Assembly: GCA_949959185.1 (NCBI GenBank)
Contig: CATLIX010000020.1
Span: 1 to 52,549, forward strand
Reading direction: 5' to 3'
Length of the DNA: 52,549 nucleotides
Origin: an uncultured Eubacterium sp.
GTDB lineage: Bacteria; Bacillota; Clostridia; Lachnospirales; Lachnospiraceae
A program made the translations under genes and the position numbers. Shown one piece after another: positions 25,079-33,288 of this stretch. A model generated the notes under the pieces. It saw only the letters and a list, made by a program, of their open reading frames with translations, ran no database searches and was not told the DNA's origin. Position 1 is the first letter of the stretch, and every line of letters starts with the position of its first letter.

Positions 25079-27886
25079 ATGGAAAATGGAATGTTTGATG
25101 ATAATATAAGAATGGGCTCAATCCTTTACGATGCCAAAATCGGACTGTGGTATATTGAAATAGATGAGGGAAAACCGGGACGCATGTATGCGGACCGGGC
25201 CATGATGGAGCTGCTGGGGCTGGAGGAAATTCCAACTCCGGAGGAGTGTTACCGGCACTGGTATGAGCGGATTGAGAAATCTTCCCTGGGACTTGTGGAG
25301 GAGGCGGTGGGAACCATGGCCTCCGGACAGCATGGGGAAATCAGCTATCCCTGGTATCATCCCGTAAGAGGAAAGATGTATGTGCGCTGCGGCGGAATTC
25401 TTGACCGGGGGTATACCAGAGGCCAGCGGTTCCGGGGGTACCATCAGGATATTTCAGAAATGATTTCATTGCAGAAAGAAACGGAAAAGCTGCGCAGCTT
25501 TAATGAAACCATGCTTCTATCCCTGAAGGATCTGTATATTTCTGTTATGATACTGGAGCTGGACAGAAATGAAATCTACCCTGTCCATGTGGTGAATGAA
25601 GGGGAATCTGCTATTACGGAAAAATCTGTGTCCGGAAACAATTTTCAGGATAAGGTGCAGTTCTACCATCCGGAAGAGCAGATGCAGCTCAGGGAAGAAA
25701 TCACCCTGGACTACCTGAAATTTCAGATGGAGAGCGGAAAAGACAAATTTATCCGGGAGTATCGGAGGAATATTAACGGAGAATACCATTGGGTGAGTAT
25801 TACCTGCTATTTTATGCCAAGATTTTCCAGTAACCGAAAGGTTCTGATTGCGGTACAGGATATTGACGAACAGAAAAGGCAGGAAAAGGCATATCAGGAA
25901 TATCTGAAAAACCGTTACGAAGGCAATATGGAAATTCTGAGGATGTCACTGAAAAATACAAATATTCTGGAATATTTTTATTATCCCAAAGAAAATAAAG
26001 TTGTTCTGCCGGGAAAAACAGCCCGCTACTACGGGTGTGCGGAAGAATTTTCAGATGTAAAGCATGATTTTGCAGAGGCGCTGGTGGATGAGGAGTATCA
26101 TGATTTGTTCTGCCGGGTGCATGAATATATCAGAGACGGCGGGAAAACCGATTATTTTTATTACAGTTCCTGTCAGGGAAAGTTCTGGTGTAAATGCAGT
26201 ATTTCCAGCGTGAATTTTGACGAAGAAGGGAATACTGTCTTTGCAGTGGGAATTATTGAAGACCTGACGCAGCAGCGGAAAATGGAGAGGGAAAATGAGC
26301 GGTATCAGTCCATTTATAAATTTACCGTGGACACGGAATATGACGGAATCGGTATTATTGATGTGAAAAACGGCCATACGGATGTGAAGGTGGCGGAACA
26401 CATCAATCCCAAAGAGCCCATTAAACAGGGGGTATTTTCGGAAATTAAATCACGGTTTATCGACATTTTCATGTGTACAGAAGACAGGAAACGCTATCAT
26501 GAAGCCACCATTACCCTGGAGACCATTCTGGAGGAGCTGGACCGGACGGAAGAAGGGGTGCGTTACTATTTCCAGGGCCGGGAAGAAAAAGGAAAAAATC
26601 ACAAAGAATGTACTATACGTTACTTTGATGAGGAACATACGAAGCTGTTTGCCTGTGTCCGGGACATTGAGCAGCAGGTTCTGATGGAAGAGGAGAGTAA
26701 ACGGGCACTGCAGCAGGCATTTGAGACAGCGGAACAGGCCAACCGGGCAAAGAGTGAGTTTCTGAGCAGGATGAGCCATGATATACGTACTCCCATGAAC
26801 GCCATCGTGGGAATGACAGCCATTGCGGAAGCCAATATGGAAGACCCGGAAAGACTTCGGGACTGCCTGAATAAAATTACCATTGCCAGCAACCATCTCA
26901 CCAGTCTGGTCAATGAGGTGCTGGACATGAGCCGGATTGAGAGCGGCAAGATGAATCTGGTAATTGAAGATTTCGATTTGAAAGAGCTGATTGACGAGGC
27001 GGCTGCCATTTTCCAGACAAAGGTGGAAGAAAAGCAGCAGCATTTTGAACTGGCCATGAACATTGAGCACCGGAAAGTAATGGGAGATTATCTGAGTCTG
27101 CAGAAGGTGTTCCACAATATTCTGGGCAATGCGGTGAAATATACTCAGAAAGAAGGCCATGTGGCTTTTCGGATAGAGGAACTTCCCTCCCTGCACCAGA
27201 ATTACGGATATTACCGTTTTACCATCGAAGACGACGGATACGGCATGTCCAAAGAGTTTCAGAAAAATCTGTTTGAACCTTTTGAGCGTTCCGGAGATCC
27301 CCGTGTGGAGAGCCTGGAGGGCACGGGACTGGGCATGACCATTGCCTGGAATCTGGTGCAGCTGATGCAGGGAGATATTCAGGTGGAAAGCGAACTGAAC
27401 AAAGGCTCAAAATTTATTATTACCCTGTTTCTTCCGCTGCAGGATGAGGCACAGGACAGTACGGATGATGTTCCGGAATCCGGAAAAGAAGAAACGGTTT
27501 CTTTCCCCGGAAAGCGTGTGCTGCTGGTGGAAGATAATGAGCTGAATATTGAAATTGCCATGGAAATTCTCCGGATGTTTGAACTGGAAGTAATTCTTGC
27601 ATACAACGGGAAAGAAGCGGTAGATTTGTACCGGGAGCAGGAAGCGGGATATTTTGACATTGTATTTATGGATATTCAGATGCCGGTGATGGACGGATAT
27701 ACTGCGGCGAAGGAAATCCGCAGCAGCGGCCGGAAGGATTCGGAAAAGATTCCCATTGTGGCCATGACTGCCAATGCCTTTTCCGAGGATGTGCAGAAAG
27801 CCATACATACAGGGATGAATGACCATGTGGCCAAACCCATTGATATCCGGCTTTTTGTGAAAGTACTGACAAAATGGCTGGCGTAA
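25079..27886 (+). CDS. Hybrid sensor histidine kinase/response regulator with several PAS-like domains
   Basis: This 935-residue protein has no membrane segments. Three to four PAS-like modules occupy about 1-540, with typical phrases such as YRRNINGEYHWVSITCYF and VAVGIIEDLTQ. The HisKA box is SRMSHDIRTPMNAIVGM (H567), then an N-box in FHNILGNAVKYT, a G1 in EDDGYGMS and a G2 in GTGLGMTIAW. The receiver domain at about 810-935 has phosphoacceptor D864 in FMDIQMPVMDG. No phosphotransfer or output domain is attached, so the receiver signals elsewhere or modulates the kinase. It is followed by the acyltransferase-like gene after 21 bases, so sensing and that pathway may be linked. Confidence 0.94.
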   Translation: MENGMFDDNIRMGSILYDAKIGLWYIEIDEGKPGRMYADRAMMELLGLEEIPTPEECYRHWYERIEKSSLGLVEEAVGTMASGQHGEISYPWYHPVRGKMYVRCGGILDRGYTRGQRFRGYHQDISEMISLQKETEKLRSFNETMLLSLKDLYISVMILELDRNEIYPVHVVNEGESAITEKSVSGNNFQDKVQFYHPEEQMQLREEITLDYLKFQMESGKDKFIREYRRNINGEYHWVSITCYFMPRFSSNRKVLIAVQDIDEQKRQEKAYQEYLKNRYEGNMEILRMSLKNTNILEYFYYPKENKVVLPGKTARYYGCAEEFSDVKHDFAEALVDEEYHDLFCRVHEYIRDGGKTDYFYYSSCQGKFWCKCSISSVNFDEEGNTVFAVGIIEDLTQQRKMERENERYQSIYKFTVDTEYDGIGIIDVKNGHTDVKVAEHINPKEPIKQGVFSEIKSRFIDIFMCTEDRKRYHEATITLETILEELDRTEEGVRYYFQGREEKGKNHKECTIRYFDEEHTKLFACVRDIEQQVLMEEESKRALQQAFETAEQANRAKSEFLSRMSHDIRTPMNAIVGMTAIAEANMEDPERLRDCLNKITIASNHLTSLVNEVLDMSRIESGKMNLVIEDFDLKELIDEAAAIFQTKVEEKQQHFELAMNIEHRKVMGDYLSLQKVFHNILGNAVKYTQKEGHVAFRIEELPSLHQNYGYYRFTIEDDGYGMSKEFQKNLFEPFERSGDPRVESLEGTGLGMTIAWNLVQLMQGDIQVESELNKGSKFIITLFLPLQDEAQDSTDDVPESGKEETVSFPGKRVLLVEDNELNIEIAMEILRMFELEVILAYNGKEAVDLYREQEAGYFDIVFMDIQMPVMDGYTAAKEIRSSGRKDSEKIPIVAMTANAFSEDVQKAIHTGMNDHVAKPIDIRLFVKVLTKWLA

Positions 27887-27907
27887 GGGATAAGGAGTTT
27901 AGGAATA

Positions 27908-29176
27908 ATGGCAGAAATAAAATGGGATAAGCTGGACAATACCGCCCATCTGTTTCCTGTGATTGCAGGAGAGAGTATGAGCAATGTGTACCGGATTTCT
28001 GTTACTTTAAAAGAAGATATAAGGCAGGAGATATTACAGGAAGCCCTGGAACGGGTGCTGCCCTGGTTTGACGTATTCCGGGTACGCATACGTTATGGGG
28101 TATTCTGGTATTATTTTGAGACAAACCAGAAACCGGCTCCGGACGTGAAAGAAGAATACCGTTACCCCTGCCAGTTTATTTCCCCCAACCGGAACCGGAA
28201 TTACATGTTCCGGGTCAACTATTACAAAAACAGGATTAATCTGGAAGTATTTCATGTGCTGACAGATGGAATGGGGGGAATCACGTTTCTGAAAGAACTG
28301 ACTTACCAGTATCTCCGTCTTGTCCATCCGGAGCTTCAGGAAAAAATGGGGGACGGCCTGTGCAGCGACACATCCCTGAACCGGGAGGACAGTTATCTGA
28401 AAAATTACAAAAAAAGCCACAGAAAGGGCTACAAGACAGAGCGGGCCTATCTGGTGAAAGGGGAAAAATTAAAACCCCTGCAGCTTGGAGTTATGCACGG
28501 ATACATGCCCATTCAGGCGCTGAAAAAGGTGTGCAACGGATACGGGGTATCCATCAATGAATATCTGGTGGCTTCCTTTCTGTGGAGTATTTATCAGGAA
28601 TGCCTGCATGGAATGCCTTCCGGGCGGCCGGTCAGCTCCTGTGTTCCGGTGAATCTGCGGCCTTATTTTGATTCCATTACCATGAAGAATTTTTTTGTGA
28701 TTGTATCGGCTGTGTTTCGGCCGGAAAAAGAAAGCTATACCTTTGAGGAAGTGGTGCAGATTGTGGCGGAGAGCCTGCGCGGCCAGATTAACCGGGAACA
28801 TCTGGAAAATCTCTTTGCCTACAATGTGTCCAATGAGAAGAATTTTATTCTGCGGGCCGTGCCTTTGTTCATTAAAAATATTGCCATACGTTATGTGTAT
28901 CACAGCAGCGCTCTTGCCAATACCACAACAGTGACCAATATCGGAAATATTCAGGTGCGGGAGGAATACCAGGACTATATTGACGGGTTTCGGGCTTTTC
29001 TGTCCATGTCCAAGGGGCAGAATATCAAGGGAACCATCTGTTCTTACCGGGATACGCTGGTATTTACCATCAGCAGCAATCTGGCGGATGTGTCGGTGCA
29101 GCGGGGATTTTTCCGGCGCCTTTCTCAGGATGGAATACCGGTAAGAATTGAGACGAATGGAGTATATGACGAATGA
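27908..29176 (+). CDS. Condensation/alcohol acetyltransferase-like protein (HxxxDG acyltransferase fold)
   Basis: A 422-residue protein with the HxxxDG catalytic signature in FHVLTDGMGG (H116, D120, G121), the mark of the BAHD/condensation/PapA/alcohol acetyltransferase superfamily. A conserved VPVNLRPYF segment in the second half corresponds to the floor-loop/DFGWG region, although a canonical DFGWG is absent. It is expected to transfer an acyl group to an alcohol or amine; donor and acceptor are unknown. It overlaps the next gene by 4 bases. With the zinc-ribbon membrane protein and the HSL-type hydrolase it forms a compact set that I recall seeing together in Clostridia; this should be verified. 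Confidence 0.8.
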   Translation: MAEIKWDKLDNTAHLFPVIAGESMSNVYRISVTLKEDIRQEILQEALERVLPWFDVFRVRIRYGVFWYYFETNQKPAPDVKEEYRYPCQFISPNRNRNYMFRVNYYKNRINLEVFHVLTDGMGGITFLKELTYQYLRLVHPELQEKMGDGLCSDTSLNREDSYLKNYKKSHRKGYKTERAYLVKGEKLKPLQLGVMHGYMPIQALKKVCNGYGVSINEYLVASFLWSIYQECLHGMPSGRPVSSCVPVNLRPYFDSITMKNFFVIVSAVFRPEKESYTFEEVVQIVAESLRGQINREHLENLFAYNVSNEKNFILRAVPLFIKNIAIRYVYHSSALANTTTVTNIGNIQVREEYQDYIDGFRAFLSMSKGQNIKGTICSYRDTLVFTISSNLADVSVQRGFFRRLSQDGIPVRIETNGVYDE

Positions 29177-29841
29177 GAGAATGTAAAAAATGCAGGGTGG
29201 AAATTCTGGATGATACCAGAGTCTGCCCCCTGTGCAGCAGTGTGCTGGAAATATCCGGGGAGCCGGGAACCTGTACCGGTTATCCGGATGTAAAATCCAC
29301 AGTGCGGAAACTGAATTTTATTGTGCGGCTGTACAGTTTTCTGGCTATTATTGCGGAAGTGACGCTGATTATTGTTAATTATCTGAATTTTCACGGCGTC
29401 TGGTGGTCGGCAGTCAGCGGCATCTGTATTTTGTATTTTTATATTACCCTGAAATATTCTCTGCAGAAAAATAAAGGGTATCAGACCGTTATTGTGGTTC
29501 AGGTGATCGGCGCCGTACTTCTTGTAATTGCGGCGGACTATATTGTAGGCTACCGGGGATGGTCGGTCAATTACGCATTGCCGGGGGCCGTGCTTCTTCT
29601 GGATGTTACCATTGCCAGCCTGATGATTGTAAATGCTTCCAACTGGCAGAGTTATCTGCTGATGCAGATTTTTACAGCGCTGATTTCCATTGTCTGTACT
29701 GTGCTGTGGTGGCTGGGAATCATCACAAGGCCCATGTTTTCCCTGACAGCTCTGGCGGTATCCCTGTGTATGCTGCTGGGTACGCTGATTTTCGGAGATC
29801 GTCGGGCAAAGGCGGAATTAAAAAGAAGGTTTCATGTGTAA
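29173..29841 (+). CDS. Zinc-ribbon integral membrane protein (DUF6320-like)
   Basis: The 222-residue protein starts with a zinc-ribbon MRECKKCRVEILDDTRVCPLC (two CxxC pairs), then about six hydrophobic helices between residues 48 and 205, ending in a basic tail. No catalytic motif is visible. Its ATG overlaps the stop of the acyltransferase-like gene (ATGA), so the two are translationally coupled and probably act together. The family label is from memory and tentative; function unknown. Confidence 0.75.
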   Translation: MRECKKCRVEILDDTRVCPLCSSVLEISGEPGTCTGYPDVKSTVRKLNFIVRLYSFLAIIAEVTLIIVNYLNFHGVWWSAVSGICILYFYITLKYSLQKNKGYQTVIVVQVIGAVLLVIAADYIVGYRGWSVNYALPGAVLLLDVTIASLMIVNASNWQSYLLMQIFTALISIVCTVLWWLGIITRPMFSLTALAVSLCMLLGTLIFGDRRAKAELKRRFHV

Positions 29842-29861
29842 GGGAAAGCAGAGGAGGAATT

Positions 29862-30797
29862 ATGAGAGAGGTCAGTGTCAGAGGAAAAGTTATTCGTGAT
29901 ATGATTGCCCATGTGGCCAATGACAATCTGATTGGAAGAAAATTAAAGACGGGGGAATTGCGCAAAAAGCTGGTGGAGCCCAAATGGCATTGTCCGGACT
30001 GTTTTTATCTGGAAGAAATCGGGCTGCCGAACTTTCAGATGGAATATCTGATCAGTAAGGAATCACCAAGACAGGATTATGTGATATTGCAGCTTCACGG
30101 AGGCGGATATATCGGAGCCATGCGTAACGCCTACCGTTCTTTTGCGGGACTGTACTGTGAAGTCAGCAGAGGTATGAGCGTACTCACCATTGATTATCGG
30201 GTGGCGCCGGAGGACCCCTATCCGGCAGCACTGCAGGATGCAGTGGAGGCCTGGGACTGGCTGAAACAGGCAGGATGGCACAGCAGGCAGATTTTTGTGG
30301 CCGGAGATTCGGCGGGAGGAGGTCTGGCCCTGGCCCTCTGCATGTACCTGAAAGACCACAACAGACGGCTGCCGGGAGGCCTGGTTCTCATGTCTCCCTG
30401 GGCAGATCTGACCGCCAGCGGCCCGTCTTATGAGGATAATTATGAACGTGACCCCCTGTTTGGAAAGACCAGGGACAGCCTGATTTATAACCGGGATTAT
30501 GTGGGATGGCACGACCCCAGAGATCCTTATATCTCTCCCATGTTCGGAGAATACTGGGGGTTTCCGCCCATGCTGATTCAGGCAGGCTCCATGGAAATGC
30601 TGCTCAGTGATTCTGTTGTGGTGGCTTATAAAGCGAAACAGCAGGGAGCAAAAGTCCGCCTGAGCATATACGAAGGCATGTTTCATGTGTTCCAGATGGG
30701 CATGATGATGATGCCGGAATCTGTAGAGGCCTGGCGGGAAATCGGCAGATATTTTGAAGTGGTGGCGGGAACAGGAGAATCGCGCCGGAAAATGTAA
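29862..30797 (+). CDS. Alpha/beta hydrolase, hormone-sensitive lipase type
   Basis: This is a 311-residue serine hydrolase. The oxyanion-hole motif is LHGGGYI (79-83), the nucleophile elbow is GDSAGGG (S150), and the C-terminal histidine is in YEGMFHVFQ near 273. There is no signal peptide. It is likely a carboxylesterase acting on small acyl esters, which fits the acyltransferase two genes upstream: one makes an ester and one may trim or remodel it. The ATG at 29862 follows GAGGAGG. The frame extends upstream but only as antisense-like read-through of the previous gene. Confidence 0.9.
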   Translation: MREVSVRGKVIRDMIAHVANDNLIGRKLKTGELRKKLVEPKWHCPDCFYLEEIGLPNFQMEYLISKESPRQDYVILQLHGGGYIGAMRNAYRSFAGLYCEVSRGMSVLTIDYRVAPEDPYPAALQDAVEAWDWLKQAGWHSRQIFVAGDSAGGGLALALCMYLKDHNRRLPGGLVLMSPWADLTASGPSYEDNYERDPLFGKTRDSLIYNRDYVGWHDPRDPYISPMFGEYWGFPPMLIQAGSMEMLLSDSVVVAYKAKQQGAKVRLSIYEGMFHVFQMGMMMMPESVEAWREIGRYFEVVAGTGESRRKM

Positions 30798-30814
30798 TGC
30801 GAGTTTACGCTTTG

Positions 30815-30895
30815 GCGAGCTGTGCATCTTAGTTTTTCTTCTACAGGAAAGACACTTTCTCGCTTTAGCGTGACAAGGTCTTTCCTGTAGAAGAA
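30815..30895 (-). repeat. Dispersed palindromic element, copy B (inverted relative to copy A)
   Basis: GCGAGCTGTGCATC (30815-30828), the exact reverse complement of the copy A tag, precedes an 18-bp perfect inverted repeat: TTCTTCTACAGGAAAGAC (30836-30853) with 30878-30895. The loop contains a second small palindrome, CGCTTTAGCG. It lies between the hydrolase and ZIP genes and may also terminate the hydrolase operon. Confidence 0.65.
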
Positions 30896-30946
30896 CAAAT
30901 AAACCCCTTCTGCATAGAGTAATAGAAATGCAGCAATGGAGTTTTT

Positions 30947-31801
30947 ATGATTCATATATTAATGCAGGTACTTTACGGTACCGGATTCACATTTCTGATG
31001 ACTTCGCTGGGAGCGTCCCTGGTGTTTTTCTTTCGCGGGACCATTGGTGAAAAGCTGAACCGCGCTTTCCTGGGATTTGCCTCCGGCGTTATGATAGCAG
31101 CCTCTGTATGGTCTCTGCTGATTCCGTCCATGGAACAGAGCAGTGAACTGGGAATGCCTGTCTGGCTGCCTCCGGCAGCAGGGTTTGCCCTGGGAGGCTG
31201 CTTTCTGTATCTGGTGGATAAGACATTGCCCTGGTTCCATGGAGACAGCAGGGAATGCAGTTCCCTTCTCTCCAAAGACTGTCGTGCAGCCTGCTGCCTG
31301 GCAGAAGAAGGAGGGTATGAGAAAGGGCAGAAGAAGAAAGACGGGACGAAACTGCTGGTACTGGCAGTCACAATGCATAACATTCCGGAGGGCATGGCGG
31401 TGGGCCTGGCCTTTGTCCTGGCGGGACAGCATCCCCAGGATCCGGTGTATCTGGCTTCTGCCATGGGTCTTGCCATGGGAATCGGAATTCAGAACTTTCC
31501 GGAAGGAGCCGCTATTTCCCTGCCGGTCCGGCAGTCCGGTGCGGGAGCTTTTAAAGCATTTTTCACGGGCTGCCTGTCCGGGCTTGTGGAGCCTCTGGCG
31601 GGAATTCTTGTATTTCTCACAGCGGCGGCGGTGGTTCCGCTGATGCCCTGGCTTCTTGCTTTTGCAGCAGGCGCCATGATTTATGTGGTGGCGGATGAAA
31701 TGATACCTCAGGCGCAGCCTGACGAGTCATCCAATGTGGGAACCATCGGTGTTATGGCTGGTTTTCTGATTATGATGGTGATGGATGTGGCGCTGGGATA
31801 G
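30947..31801 (+). CDS. ZIP-family divalent metal transporter
   Basis: The 284-residue protein has about eight membrane helices. The metal-path helices are clear: TMHNIPEGMAVG (H144, N145, E148) and GIQNFPEGAAIS. A hydrophilic, Cys-containing loop at about 100-135 separates the first three helices from the rest, as in ZupT/GufA-type members. It is predicted to import zinc or related metals. The ATG has GGAG five bases upstream. It converges with the PFK gene 8 bases later. Confidence 0.93.
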   Translation: MIHILMQVLYGTGFTFLMTSLGASLVFFFRGTIGEKLNRAFLGFASGVMIAASVWSLLIPSMEQSSELGMPVWLPPAAGFALGGCFLYLVDKTLPWFHGDSRECSSLLSKDCRAACCLAEEGGYEKGQKKKDGTKLLVLAVTMHNIPEGMAVGLAFVLAGQHPQDPVYLASAMGLAMGIGIQNFPEGAAISLPVRQSGAGAFKAFFTGCLSGLVEPLAGILVFLTAAAVVPLMPWLLAFAAGAMIYVVADEMIPQAQPDESSNVGTIGVMAGFLIMMVMDVALG

Positions 31802-31808
31802 CAGGAAA

Positions 31809-33032
31809 TCACAGCAGGTGCGGAATCGGAAGGTAGCAGGGAAGTCCCTGCTCAAAAGCAATTTCCGTCTCTCCCTGAATCAGGGGCTTCAAATAGGAAA
31901 TCATCTTGTCTGTTACATCATTTCCCTGCGTATTGATAAAGTCTGCAGGAACTGATTTTACCTGGTTGGCAATCTCAGATACCGGAGCATCGCCGCAGAC
32001 AGCCTCATAGGGCTCGTCGCCGGTGCGCCGGAGGATTACCATCCGGCCGGTTTTTCCTTCAGCAGCCAGAGAAACGCCGTAAACGCCCTGCCGGAACGAT
32101 TCGTCCAAATCTGTCCGGGAAGCAGCCAGAGAACTGCAGCGCTGAAGGATATTGAATTCAATGGAGCGTACTTTTACGTCCAGGCGCTCCTCCACCAGAT
32201 ATTCCAGTGTTTTGCCGGCTCCGCTCAGGCGGCTGTGGCCAAAGTTATCGGCAGTTTCTCCGGAAGCACTGATATATGTCCCGTTTTTGTCACGGATTCC
32301 CTCTGAGACAGCCACAATCACATTGTCGTATTCCTGAAGAAGGCTTCTCACATCATCCAGAAAATTTTCCGTATCAAAGGGCTGCTCCGGCAGATAAATC
32401 AGGTGAGGGGCGGCGCAGTATTCATTTCGGGCAAGAGCTGCGGCGGCAGTCAGCCATCCGGCGTCACGTCCCATAATCTCCACAATGGTAACGCTTTTCA
32501 TATTATAAATGGAAATATCGTGGAAAATTTCCAGCATGGAAGAAGCCACGTATTTGGCGGCCGAGCCAAAACCAGGGGTATGATCTGTCACGCATAAATC
32601 ATTGTCAATAGTTTTGGGAATACCGATAATACGGACAGGGCTCTTTATGGCAGCGGCGTAAGCGGACAGTTTGGCCACGGTGTCCATGGAATCGTTACCG
32701 CCGATATAGAAAAAGGCTGCGATTTCAAGTTCCCGGAATACCCTGAAAATAAATTCATAAGTGTCCTGGCCATCCTCCGGTTCCGGGAGTTTGTAGCGGC
32801 AGGAGCCCAGGTACATGGCCGGGCTTACCATCAGGCGGCGTATATGTTCCTGTTCCCTGAAATCGTCGGTAAGGTCCAGAAAACGTTTTTCCAGAATTCC
32901 GGTAATCCCATTGAGGGCGCCGTAGATATGCTCATAATCAGGGTGCTCCAGGATACCCTGAATAACGCCTGCAAGGCTGGCATTGATAGCGGCTGTGGGG
33001 CCTCCGGACTGGGCAACAATACAATTTTTCAT
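31809..33032 (-). CDS. 6-phosphofructokinase, PPi-dependent type by motif
   Basis: The 407-residue enzyme carries the PFK fold: AQSGGPTAAINASLAG, then GGNDSMDT, then PKTIDNDL and MGRDAGW. In PFKs an ATP-type GGDGS plus PGTIDND is replaced in PPi-using enzymes by GGDDS-like plus PKTIDND; the lysine in PKTIDND indicates use of pyrophosphate. It would phosphorylate fructose 6-phosphate reversibly. I chose the ATG at 33030-33032 because AGGAG precedes it; an in-frame ATG at 33048-33050 would add MKRRIH. Cofactor use is inferred from the motif, not proven. Confidence 0.9.
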   Translation of the reverse strand: MKNCIVAQSGGPTAAINASLAGVIQGILEHPDYEHIYGALNGITGILEKRFLDLTDDFREQEHIRRLMVSPAMYLGSCRYKLPEPEDGQDTYEFIFRVFRELEIAAFFYIGGNDSMDTVAKLSAYAAAIKSPVRIIGIPKTIDNDLCVTDHTPGFGSAAKYVASSMLEIFHDISIYNMKSVTIVEIMGRDAGWLTAAAALARNEYCAAPHLIYLPEQPFDTENFLDDVRSLLQEYDNVIVAVSEGIRDKNGTYISASGETADNFGHSRLSGAGKTLEYLVEERLDVKVRSIEFNILQRCSSLAASRTDLDESFRQGVYGVSLAAEGKTGRMVILRRTGDEPYEAVCGDAPVSEIANQVKSVPADFINTQGNDVTDKMISYLKPLIQGETEIAFEQGLPCYLPIPHLL

Positions 33033-33052
33033 GTGAATTCTCCTTTTCATAT

Positions 33053-33085
33053 ACTGGTAACAGGCAATTGCCTGCGCATACCAGT
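33053..33085. promoter_or_regulatory. Nested palindromes in the PFK leader
   Basis: ACTGGTA (33053-33059) pairs with TACCAGT (33079-33085). Inside lies the perfect 14-bp palindrome CAGGCAATTGCCTG (33061-33074). It lies between the PFK -10 and its ribosome site, so it may be an operator or a leader hairpin. Confidence 0.45.
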
Positions 33086-33093
33086 TAAATTTT

Positions 33094-33122
33094 ATTATAT
33101 TTTGGAGAAAAAGGCAAACAAA
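33094..33122 (-). promoter_or_regulatory. Promoter of the PFK gene
   Basis: On the minus strand TATAAT (33099-33094) with a weak -35 TTTGTT (33122-33117), spaced 17 bases. Confidence 0.5.
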
Positions 33123-33172
33123 TATGATATGGATTTTACCAAAAATATCGGAACATATGCTTTTTGGGAAAT

Positions 33173-33201
33173 TTGACTTTTTATGGAAAATAAACTATAC
33201 T
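33173..33201 (+). promoter_or_regulatory. Promoter of the ECF-S/GGDEF gene
   Basis: TTGACT (33173-33178), 17 bases, then TATACT (33196-33201), divergent from the PFK promoter. Confidence 0.65.
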
Positions 33202-33288
33202 GATTGAAATGTTTCTGAACAGAGATTAATATGAAAATAAATGACAGGACAAAAGTTCCGGCGGGGAAAGACAGGAGAGGTACGTGAA

